Source of the DNA: an uncultured Alphaproteobacteria bacterium | Lineage (GTDB): Bacteria; Pseudomonadota; Alphaproteobacteria; Micropepsales; Micropepsaceae | Direction: 5' to 3' | Assembly (NCBI GenBank): GCA_903922545.1 | Contig: CAIXUE010000018.1 | Span: 1 to 15,058, forward strand | Length of the DNA stretch: 15,058 nt | In this document: piece after piece, positions 8,001-12,866 of the stretch | Numbering within the stretch: the first letter of the stretch is position 1 | Layout of the letters: the number at the start of each line of letters is the position of its first letter | The notes under the pieces: model-generated | Database searches by the model: none | What the model saw: only the letters and a program-made list of their open reading frames with translations | Told to the model about the DNA's origin: nothing | Made by a program: the position numbers and the translations under genes

Positions 8001-8726
8001 GCAGGCCGAAATCGGACCCAGGATGGCCAGACCGCGCGTCTGAAGGCCGATATTCTGGGCCTGGGTGGTGTTGTCCAGAATCAGGTTGCCCTGAATATTG
8101 CCGTCAAACTCGATCAGCGTGGCGCCGGCCGCGGTGGAATTCTTGCTGTTCTGCATGGCGATGGCGCCGCCAAGGGTGATGTTGCCATCAACGGTGGTGC
8201 CTTGCGCCATGAAGATGCCATAGCTGCTGTCGCCCTGGATCTGGATGGATGAAGCTTCCACCTGCGACGTCGTGGTGGTGGTGCCCACCGTGCTGCTGGA
8301 AGTGATTTCGCTGAGCGTTATGGGGCCGAAGAATGTGTTGCCGCCGCTGATCACCAGGCCGCCCTTGACCGTGCCGTCACCCAGAAGGTCGATCGAGCCG
8401 ATATTCAGCAGTCCGCTTGGGCTCACAATATTGCCGGCCGAAGTGTCGATCAGGATGCCGGTGGCGTTGGAGGTGTTGGTGTTGTCGATAAAGCCGGAAT
8501 TGTTGAGGAAGCTGTTGGAATTGATCGTCACCGCCGGGGTAGAGACTTTCACATCAATGCCGCCACCTTCTTCGATGGTGATATTGCCCGCGGTGGTGGT
8601 GGCAATCGCGGACTTGTTGGTGGTGGTGGGCCCGATATCGGTATCGGCGCGCGCGGCGTTATAGACCGCGGCGCCCGCCAAAAGCGCGGCCATGGCGGCG
8701 GAAAGCATCAAACGCTGCTTGTTCAA
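5004..8726 (-). CDS. Autotransporter (type Va) with beta-helix passenger and C-terminal outer-membrane barrel
   Basis: The 1240-residue protein begins with a signal peptide (NKQR basic start, hydrophobic core LMLSAAMAALLAGAAV, cut near AARA, residue 27). The passenger, about 28-930, is Thr/Ser/Ala/Asn/Gly-rich, with short repeated turns such as INGGTI, LNNG, INRGNI, INNAGSI and INNSGVI, typical of stacked beta-helix rungs. The last 305 residues or so (about 936-1240) are an autotransporter barrel: LWGNEYAGM, alternating aromatic strands, and NLGISYDWIRGNN near the end. The barrel exports the passenger across the outer membrane. The end LLGRI lacks the usual terminal Phe or Trp. The only cysteines are at about 242 and 252. 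I prefer the TTG at 8726 as start: AGGGA lies 8 bases upstream and the signal peptide starts there. An upstream TTG at 8753 has no ribosome site, and the ATG at 8708 would lose the basic residues. Passenger function is unknown; no protease or lipase motif is seen. Confidence 0.9.
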   Translation of the reverse strand: MNKQRLMLSAAMAALLAGAAVYNAARADTDIGPTTTNKSAIATTTAGNITIEEGGGIDVKVSTPAVTINSNSFLNNSGFIDNTNTSNATGILIDTSAGNIVSPSGLLNIGSIDLLGDGTVKGGLVISGGNTFFGPITLSEITSSSTVGTTTTTSQVEASSIQIQGDSSYGIFMAQGTTVDGNITLGGAIAMQNSKNSTAAGATLIEFDGNIQGNLILDNTTQAQNIGLQTRGLAILGPISACQDNASLSYTCAAASTAVSGGTVLGNTGALINGGTIAVVGTVLPSTKVVNPESGSAVVIANSIAGGFLNNGRATANASTVTASIIGNGATVGGVAFPALLIDPSQSITTLNATIRGPVDFGVISSTIDPVDGVANPTATNPGYGMINRGNIRTTPESPDTSSTAMIINGASPADNTVIAGGLLDTGAITSSASSSVNTDSAVSTDTLTIGSYTTIPRIVVSGEETSSATTTSGTILGTVSGPGGGTATAVGILDNASVPEIDVLLHGSIVAQVSTSTLAPTADFASSKTPFVQDSIAIIDASGTLKTINNAGSINALTTTQTPAPNAVVSTTARAIDLLAGTTGATTINNSGVIQGDIYFNSAGNNNVLNVGNTGAGDISGNANTAVAAVQGSAVTNNPFAYASISENIVTANAGFAPTTNPDILSFGAGTGNLLHVGGYGYVNSVILSAAGGLDVEVDNNAQLFVANTQQTGTANVRNFTVNGGTLGLTITQASSTPTPVITATGAATISATAGIGLQFGSFISSANPAKPTAQTVVLISAPTLTDAGLTLQNTTLAQNIPFLFESPGESSSVPTPLALSTSGSNQILTMTLLPRSVGKTNADGTAGLNLSGAALQMFPNTAAALANDPMLGSAIASSLTVYNNNNGASSGINIAASQLKAQQIFSQFSPDVSGGSRQVAIMITDQATGPVAARQRLLRSYGNSDGEMTLWGNEYAGMISDKGRFDAEGDLTTTKAHGFGFSLGMDAGSARAGWYGGALTFYSSDVIETLPRQSDTNLEWYMLTGYTDWRAAHVFLDTKIDIGYGSFDGKRTLVIGNQGRVAEGKRAGLLGAIGGSTGLFLNAGGLQFMPQISLDGMSMREEGYTESGGGDGFDLQVAPYYANSLRTFLGVDTKKSFDMWGATMSPEVRFGYRYDLVNMPVKLKAAFASAGSGTLTGLNAPGSSFTFVGPDPDTGNLLAGFSFGGGTDTWNLGISYDWIRGNNASTTQVGALTLLGRI

Positions 8727-8733
8727 AGTCCGA

Positions 8734-8738
8734 TCCCT
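8734..8738 (-). promoter_or_regulatory. Ribosome binding site that decides the autotransporter TTG start
   Basis: AGGGA on the minus strand ends 7-8 bases before TTG at 8726. No comparable purine-rich site precedes the TTG at 8753 or the ATG at 8708. The choice also puts the basic NKQR stretch at the head of the signal peptide. Confidence 0.6.
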
Positions 8739-8846
8739 TTTGTCGCCGGCCAAGGGGCAAAGCGGTCATGCCCGCCTCTTCAGCCCCCGTTTTGGCTACC
8801 GCCCTTGGCCCTTCCATGGGCATTCCAGGCGTTCCGCTTAAGTCCC

Positions 8847-8861
8847 GACCCTTCAAGGGTC
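8847..8861. repeat. Perfect palindrome in the autotransporter leader
   Basis: The arms GACCCTT and AAGGGTC are separated by one base. If the promoter at 8887-8914 is right, this lies in the 5' untranslated region, next to a second inverted repeat (CCGGC and GCCGG around CACCT, just above 8861). It could form a leader hairpin or bind a regulator. The minus strand contains CTTGAA here, but no heat-shock -10 follows it. Confidence 0.4.
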
Positions 8862-8886
8862 TGCCGGCCACCTGCCGGGGAGCCCC

Positions 8887-8914
8887 TTTGTACCCACTAG
8901 CTGTCCCGGTTCAA
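8887..8914 (-). promoter_or_regulatory. Candidate sigma-70 promoter of the autotransporter gene
   Basis: On the minus strand TTGAAC (8914-8909) is followed after 16 bases by TACAAA (8892-8887). Each matches the consensus at four of six positions. This would give a leader of about 150 bases. The shared motif at 8922-8940 lies directly upstream of the -35, where an activator could bind. Confidence 0.3.
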
Positions 8915-8921
8915 CAGCAAA

Positions 8922-8946
8922 TTTTCACGCTTTAATCAGGTGTTAG
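8922..8946 (-). promoter_or_regulatory. Second copy of the motif found upstream of tonB
   Basis: On the minus strand GGCTAACA is followed by CCTGATTAAAGCGTGAAAA. This matches the tonB-upstream copy (3972-3990) at 16 of 19 core positions, and the GGCTA before the core is also shared, with one extra base between. It sits in the divergent space between the autotransporter and the pentapeptide-repeat gene. On the plus strand TTTAAT inside it (8931-8936) could serve as a -10 for the pentapeptide gene, with a weak -35 (TTCAAC) 15 bases before it. Confidence 0.35.
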
Positions 8947-9000
8947 CCCCCCATGGCCCAAGATAAGGGGTGAAAAAACCTTAAGGCAGCGTCTTTTGCC

Positions 9001-10275
9001 ATGACCCAGGCCCGATATACGGCATTTGCCCGGCTGACCCAGAAGGATGTCAGCCAGGCCGCGGCCCGGCATGAGATGCTCTATTCCGGGCGGGTCGGCG
9101 GGGCGCGCGCCTCTTTCGCCTTTTGCGATCTTTCCGGCCTGGACCTTTCGGGCCGCAACCTGGCCGATGCCGATTTCACCGGCGCGGCCATGGAAGAAGC
9201 CAATATGGCCGGCACGCGGCTGGATTCGGCCAGCTTTTTCGGCAGCGACCTGCGGCGCTGCAATCTGAAGGGCGCGAGCCTGCGGCGTGCGGATCTGCGC
9301 GGCGCCTCATTACGCGGCGCCAACCTGATCGGCGCGGACATGTATGAAGCCGATCTGCGCGAAGGCACTATCGCGGAAAAAGAGCGCTCCGGTAACCTGC
9401 GCCTGTTGCAGCATGATATCGGCCCTTCCGAACTTCCCGCCGCGATGCTCAATTCCGCCAATCTGGAACGCGCCAAGATGACCGGCGTGATGGCGGTGCA
9501 GGCCGACTTCACCGACGCCATCATGAAAGGCTGCCGCCTTACCCGCGCCAATCTGCGCCAGGCCAAGCTGACCGGCGCGGATCTGGAAAATGCCGATTTG
9601 TCGGGCTGCAACCTGACCGGCGCCGATTTGAACGGCGCCATCCTGGTCGGCGCGCGGCTGGACCTGGCCACCACCCATGGCGCCGATCTGACCAAGGCGC
9701 TGATGGAGCATGGCGAGCCCAATCCCCAGGAAACCAAGCGCATTGAAGACATGCTGAATTCCCACACGCTGTGGGCCGAAAGCGATGGCCGTGAAGGCGC
9801 GCCCGCCGATCTGTCGGGGCTGGATTTGCGGCGCGTCGGCCGCCTGACCCATCGCAGGCTGACCGCGCTGATCGCGCCAGGGGCCATTCTTTATGGCGTC
9901 AATTTCGAAGGCGCTTCGCTTCAGGGCAGCAATCTTGCGGGTGTGGATTTGCGGTCCGCCAAACTGGCCGGTGCGGATCTGCGCGGCGTCAATTTTTCCG
10001 GCGCCAAGCTCAATCACGCCGATATGCGCGACACCAAACTTGGCCCGCTGATGATTTCCGAAGCGCGCCTTCTGCCGGCGCGGCTGGACAATACCGAAGC
10101 CCGTTACACCGATTTTCGCGGCGCGGATATGCGCCGGGCGCGCATGACGGGCAGTGATTTTGCCTATGCCAATCTCAGCGATACGGATCTGCGCGATGTG
10201 GATATGGCCGGGGTGGATCTGACCGGCGCCAAGATGCCGATGCAATTCGCCGACGCTGCGTCCCTGCCCGCTTAA
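9001..10275 (+). CDS. Pentapeptide-repeat protein with two repeat modules
   Basis: The 424-residue protein has no signal peptide or membrane segment and is probably cytoplasmic. Most of it is A(D/N)LXX repeats, expected to form a right-handed quadrilateral beta-helix. Repeats run about 43-122, are interrupted at about 123-145 (AEKERSGNLRLLQHDIGPSE), resume to about 235, break for a linker (about 236-265, MEHGEPNPQETKRIEDMLNS...), then run from about 269 to 411. Each module is preceded by a similar capping segment: RHEMLYSGRVGGARA before DLSGLDLS (24-50) and SHTLWAESDGREGAPA before DLSGLDLR (254-277), which suggests internal duplication. It is longer than Qnr/MfpA-type gyrase-protecting proteins (about 180-220 residues), so that role should not be assumed. 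The ATG at 9001 has only a distant AAGG (about 14 bases); no earlier in-frame start exists before a stop, and ATG at 9076 is an alternative. Confidence 0.85.
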   Translation: MTQARYTAFARLTQKDVSQAAARHEMLYSGRVGGARASFAFCDLSGLDLSGRNLADADFTGAAMEEANMAGTRLDSASFFGSDLRRCNLKGASLRRADLRGASLRGANLIGADMYEADLREGTIAEKERSGNLRLLQHDIGPSELPAAMLNSANLERAKMTGVMAVQADFTDAIMKGCRLTRANLRQAKLTGADLENADLSGCNLTGADLNGAILVGARLDLATTHGADLTKALMEHGEPNPQETKRIEDMLNSHTLWAESDGREGAPADLSGLDLRRVGRLTHRRLTALIAPGAILYGVNFEGASLQGSNLAGVDLRSAKLAGADLRGVNFSGAKLNHADMRDTKLGPLMISEARLLPARLDNTEARYTDFRGADMRRARMTGSDFAYANLSDTDLRDVDMAGVDLTGAKMPMQFADAASLPA

Positions 10276-11171
10276 ACAGCGTCTGATTTTTCGGCCTGCG
10301 GCAGGACGGCGGTCTTGCTGCGAATGAACTGGCCCAGCCGCGCCAGCGAAACCTTGGCTTCATTGGCTTTTGCGTCCATCTGAAACAGATGGCCCATGCC
10401 GTCATAGATTTCCACACTGACCGGCGTTGCCGCATCGGCGGCGCGGTCGCCCAGCTTGGAAGCGTCATCGCGCAGGATTTCCGCCGAGCCGGCATGCACC
10501 ATGATGGGCGGAAATTCCTTGAGATTGGCGAAAGCCGGCGAAGCATAGGCATCGGCGGGATTGGCCTTGCGCAGATAATGCCGGGCGCAGCGGAACAGAA
10601 TTTCCCATTGCATCGCCGGATCGCTTTTCTGATTCTGCAGCAGCGACCAGCCTGAAAGCGTCAGGTCCGCCCAGGGTGACATGGCGACAATGGCCGCCGG
10701 CATGGCAAGACCGGCATTGCGGACGGCCAGCGCCACCGCGAACGCCAGGCCCCCGCCCGAGCCATCACCGGCCAGCACCACTTGTGATGGCTGGATGCCC
10801 GAAGCGATCAGACCGCGCCAGGCATCAATGCCATCGCGCACCGCGGCGGGATAAATGCTTTCCGGCGCCAGGCGATAGCGCACCGAAAAAATCGAGGCCT
10901 CGCCCGCTTCCGCAAGTTTGGCCGCAAGAGGACGGTGGCTTTCCGGCGAGCCGGCGAGAAAGCCGCCGCCATGAAAATAAAGAATGGTGCGCCCTGGCGC
11001 CGCCGCCGCAGGGCGAATCCATTCGCCGGAAATGGGCCCAAGCTGGCCGGGCGTGAACTCCACGCCTGCCGGGGCCTGGCCGAAACGGGCGAACAAAGCG
11101 GTGAAGTGGGCACGCAGCTGGTCAATGTCGCTGACTGCGCCATTGCCGGAATTGCGGGACCACATCGCCAT
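10272..11171 (-). CDS. Alpha/beta hydrolase, HSL-type esterase/lipase
   Basis: The 299-residue protein belongs to the hormone-sensitive-lipase-like (family IV) esterases. The oxyanion-hole motif HGGGF is at 67-71, the nucleophile elbow GDGSGG at 135-140 (Ser138), the acid is Asp235 (in AEILRDDASKL) and the base is His261 (in GMGHLF). FSVRYRLAPESIYPAA (95-110) is also typical. It would cleave carboxylic ester bonds of small, probably short-chain substrates in the cytoplasm; the natural substrate is unknown. No signal peptide is seen. The ATG at 11171 lacks a good ribosome site and a second ATG lies two codons in, so the start is the least certain point. Its stop codon overlaps that of the pentapeptide gene on the other strand, through one TTAA. 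The hsp20 terminator lies just upstream, so it should have its own promoter. Confidence 0.9.
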   Translation of the reverse strand: MAMWSRNSGNGAVSDIDQLRAHFTALFARFGQAPAGVEFTPGQLGPISGEWIRPAAAAPGRTILYFHGGGFLAGSPESHRPLAAKLAEAGEASIFSVRYRLAPESIYPAAVRDGIDAWRGLIASGIQPSQVVLAGDGSGGGLAFAVALAVRNAGLAMPAAIVAMSPWADLTLSGWSLLQNQKSDPAMQWEILFRCARHYLRKANPADAYASPAFANLKEFPPIMVHAGSAEILRDDASKLGDRAADAATPVSVEIYDGMGHLFQMDAKANEAKVSLARLGQFIRSKTAVLPQAEKSDAV

Positions 11172-11215
11172 GCTGAAAGCCGAACAAGCCGCGCGTCAGA
11201 GTAACAAAAACGTGC

Positions 11216-11253
11216 AAAAGCAAAAGGCGGGGCGCCCGGTAAGGCGCCCCGCC
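11216..11253 (-). terminator. Intrinsic terminator after hsp20
   Basis: An 11-bp perfect GC stem (GGCGGGGCGCC at 11226-11236 with its complement at 11243-11253) with a 6-base loop is followed on the minus strand by TTTTGCTTTTG. It begins 24 bases after the hsp20 stop codon. It separates hsp20 from the esterase gene downstream on the same strand. Confidence 0.85.
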
Positions 11254-11277
11254 CCAAACTTTTGCACGGCCTGAAAT

Positions 11278-11736
11278 TTAGGCCGCCTTGGAACCTTCGA
11301 TGGTTTTGAGGCCCGTATTGGCCTCGCTGGCGGCATTGATGGTGATTTTCCGGGGCTTTTTTTCTTCCGGAACAATGCGCTCCAGCTCAACATGGAGCAG
11401 ACCATTTTCGAGCCGCGCGCCCTTTACCTCGACATGCTCGGCAAGCTGGAACTGGCGCTCGAAAGCGCGGCCGGCAATGCCCTGATGCAGATAGGAAGCG
11501 GGGCTGGCATCGGTCTGGCGCTTGCCGGCAACGGTCAGAACGCCGTCGCGCACTTCGATGGCAAGATCCTTTTCGGCAAAGCCCGCCACGGCAAGCGTGA
11601 CGCGGTAATGATTTTCGTCATTGCGTTCGATGTTGTAGGGCGGATAGCCCGGGGCGCCTTCCGTCTGATCCAGAAGATCAAGCAGGCGATCAAAGCCGAC
11701 GGTGGTGCGGAAAAACGGCGAATAATCCAGACGCAT
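11278..11736 (-). CDS. Small heat-shock protein, Hsp20/IbpA type
   Basis: The 152-residue protein is an ATP-independent holdase that binds unfolding proteins for later refolding by DnaK and ClpB. It closely resembles E. coli IbpA/IbpB: YPPYNIERNDENHYRVTLAVAGF at about 31-53, QGIAGRAFERQFQLAEHVEV at about 85-104, NGLLHVELERIVPEEKKPRKI at about 111-131. The alpha-crystallin domain covers about 32-128 and the C-terminal IxI motif is ITI at 131-133. The N-terminal MRLDYSPFFRTTVGFDRLLDLL is the usual IbpA head. The start at 11736 has GGAGG 8 bases upstream; a longer reading from a TTG at 11751 would run through that ribosome site and is rejected. A heat-shock promoter and a probable RNA thermometer precede it, and a terminator follows. 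It is divergent from the lysophospholipase-like gene. Confidence 0.95.
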   Translation of the reverse strand: MRLDYSPFFRTTVGFDRLLDLLDQTEGAPGYPPYNIERNDENHYRVTLAVAGFAEKDLAIEVRDGVLTVAGKRQTDASPASYLHQGIAGRAFERQFQLAEHVEVKGARLENGLLHVELERIVPEEKKPRKITINAASEANTGLKTIEGSKAA

Positions 11737-11795
11737 GATAACAACCTCCAAAAAGCGTTGCGTTACGTTCCGGTGCGGGTCGCCCCCGGAACAAT
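11737..11795 (-). promoter_or_regulatory. ROSE-like RNA thermometer in the hsp20 5' untranslated region
   Basis: The predicted leader of about 58 bases folds into two hairpins. The upstream one (11792-11767) has a 7-bp GTTCCGG/CCGGAAC stem, a 3-base bulge, then GGG/CCC closing a CGA loop. The second (11760-11742) pairs CAAC-G-CU with AGGUUG, so that GGAGG, the ribosome site, lies in the stem and loop. One G (11756 region) is bulged opposite the Shine-Dalgarno, which is the hallmark of ROSE elements that melt on heating. This is pattern matching by eye to the ROSE type; the leader is shorter than most rhizobial ROSE elements, which have three or four hairpins. Confidence 0.65.
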
Positions 11796-11800
11796 TTCCG

Positions 11801-11828
11801 AGATAGGAATGAAAAAAAGCCCTTCAAG
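11801..11828 (-). promoter_or_regulatory. RpoH (sigma-32) type promoter of hsp20
   Basis: On the minus strand CTTGAA (11828-11823) is followed after 15 bases by CCTATCT (11807-11801). Both boxes match the heat-shock sigma factor consensus as used in alphaproteobacteria. Transcription would start near 11794, giving exactly the leader that contains the thermometer. Confidence 0.75.
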
Positions 11829-11831
11829 GCC

Positions 11832-11858
11832 CTTGAAATTGGCGGATATGACCTATGG
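11832..11858 (+). promoter_or_regulatory. Divergent RpoH-type promoter of the lysophospholipase-like gene
   Basis: On the plus strand CTTGAA (11832-11837) is followed after 14 bases by CCTATGG (11852-11858). The -35 is the mirror image of the hsp20 -35: together TTCAAGG and CCTTGAA form a perfect palindrome around one base (11823-11837). The transcript would start near 11865 with a leader of about 25 bases. The -10 is weaker than that of hsp20. Confidence 0.5.
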
Positions 11859-11889
11859 TCCGGGGCGCGATCAGTCTTAAGTTAGCCCC

Positions 11890-12807
11890 ATGATTCCGGC
11901 GCGCGACTGCATGGATCCCATCACGCTGTCCGCGACCGGCGCGACCTTGCGGGCCGCTGTTTTTGCCGCCGGCAGCGGCCAGCGCGGCCTTTGTGTGCTG
12001 CTGAACGGCCAGACCGAATTCATCGAAAAATATTTCGAGGTGATCGATGAATTGCGCGGGCGCGGGCTCACCGTGGTGGCGCTGGATTGGCGCGGCCAGG
12101 GCGGCTCCAGCCGCGCGGTGCCGGACGCGCCGCTCAAAGGATATGTAAAAGACTTTTGCGAATATGAAGCGGATCTGGACACGCTGATGGAGCAAGTGGT
12201 CGAACCTCTTGCCGGCGGCAAGCGGCCCATCGCCCTGGCCCATTCCATGGGCGGGCATATCCTGCTGCGCTATCTTCATCGCAGACCGCAGTTTTTTTTG
12301 GCTGCGGCCTTTTGCGCGCCGATGGTGATGTTTTCCACCCGCGGCCAGCCGCGCTGGCTGGTGCGTCTGGTGTCCAATGTGATGACGCGCATCGGCTGCG
12401 CCAAGGATTTCGTCTGGGGCGTTGCGGGACGCGATCCCCTGACCACAAGCTTTGAAAGGCAGATTGTCACCAGCGACCGAGCCCGCTTCCAGCGCACCCA
12501 GAATGTTCTGGCGCAAAATCCGCAATTGCGGCTGGCGGGGCCGACCTGGGGCTGGGTGGCGGCGGCGCTGCGCTCCATCGCCGGATTGGACAGCCACGCC
12601 GAAGCGATCACCACGCCGGCGCTCATCTGCGGCGCGGGGCATGACCGGGTCTGCCTTACCGAAGAAGCGCGGGCTTTCGCGCGCCGCATGCCCCGCTGCA
12701 CCTATGTTGAGATCGAAGGCGCGGAGCATGAAATCCTGATGGAGCGCGATATCTTTCGCCAGCAACTGTGGACCGCGTTCGACGCGTTCCTCGCACAGCA
12801 TCTGTGA
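11890..12807 (+). CDS. Alpha/beta hydrolase, lysophospholipase (PldB-like)
   Basis: The 305-residue protein is a serine hydrolase of the lysophospholipase L2 / monoacylglycerol lipase group, expected to release fatty acids from lysophospholipids or monoglycerides. NGQTEFIEKYFEV at about 39-51 marks the oxyanion-hole region in the alphaproteobacterial form, and ALDWRGQGGSSR follows at 64-75. The nucleophile elbow is AHSMGGH (117-123, Ser119), with Ala where most relatives have Gly. The acid is probably Asp252 (in CGAGHDRVC) and the base His280 (in EGAEHEIL). No signal peptide is seen. The ATG at 11890 has no clear ribosome site; ATG at 11911 is possible and equally weak. It is divergent from hsp20 across an apparent double heat-shock promoter, and a terminator follows at once. 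Confidence 0.88.
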   Translation: MIPARDCMDPITLSATGATLRAAVFAAGSGQRGLCVLLNGQTEFIEKYFEVIDELRGRGLTVVALDWRGQGGSSRAVPDAPLKGYVKDFCEYEADLDTLMEQVVEPLAGGKRPIALAHSMGGHILLRYLHRRPQFFLAAAFCAPMVMFSTRGQPRWLVRLVSNVMTRIGCAKDFVWGVAGRDPLTTSFERQIVTSDRARFQRTQNVLAQNPQLRLAGPTWGWVAAALRSIAGLDSHAEAITTPALICGAGHDRVCLTEEARAFARRMPRCTYVEIEGAEHEILMERDIFRQQLWTAFDAFLAQHL

Positions 12808-12838
12808 AAACGCCCCGGCGTTGCTGCCGGGGCGTTTT
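12807..12838. terminator. Bidirectional intrinsic terminator
   Basis: The stem CGCCCCGGC (12811-12819) pairs perfectly with GCCGGGGCG (12826-12834) around a 6-base loop, and is flanked by AAAA on the left and TTTT on the right. It therefore works as a terminator on both strands. It lies directly after the lysophospholipase stop and 29 bases past the stop of the convergent membrane-protein gene, so it probably serves both. Confidence 0.88.
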
Positions 12839-12866
12839 CTGCTTTCAAGCCGATACCAGCAAATTT

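Noticed and set aside
6447..8252. 601-residue plus-strand open frame inside the autotransporter gene
   Set aside because: Gly/Asp/Arg/His-rich low complexity is the mirror of the Thr/Ala/Val-rich passenger. It has no domain or start signal.
8847..8861. CTTGAA inside the autotransporter leader as a heat-shock promoter
   Set aside because: No CCTAT-like -10 follows at 13-17 bases on the minus strand; the palindrome is noted as a repeat instead.
9310..10245. 311-residue minus-strand frame opposite the pentapeptide repeats
   Set aside because: The periodic DNA of the repeats keeps the opposite frame open. The product (repeated QIG/KIG/HIG) is a by-product of that periodicity.
9001..10275. Qnr/MfpA-like fluoroquinolone resistance protein
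   Set aside because: The protein is twice the usual size, has two capped modules and lacks the short single-helix layout with a C-terminal dimer segment. Repeat content alone does not support gyrase protection.
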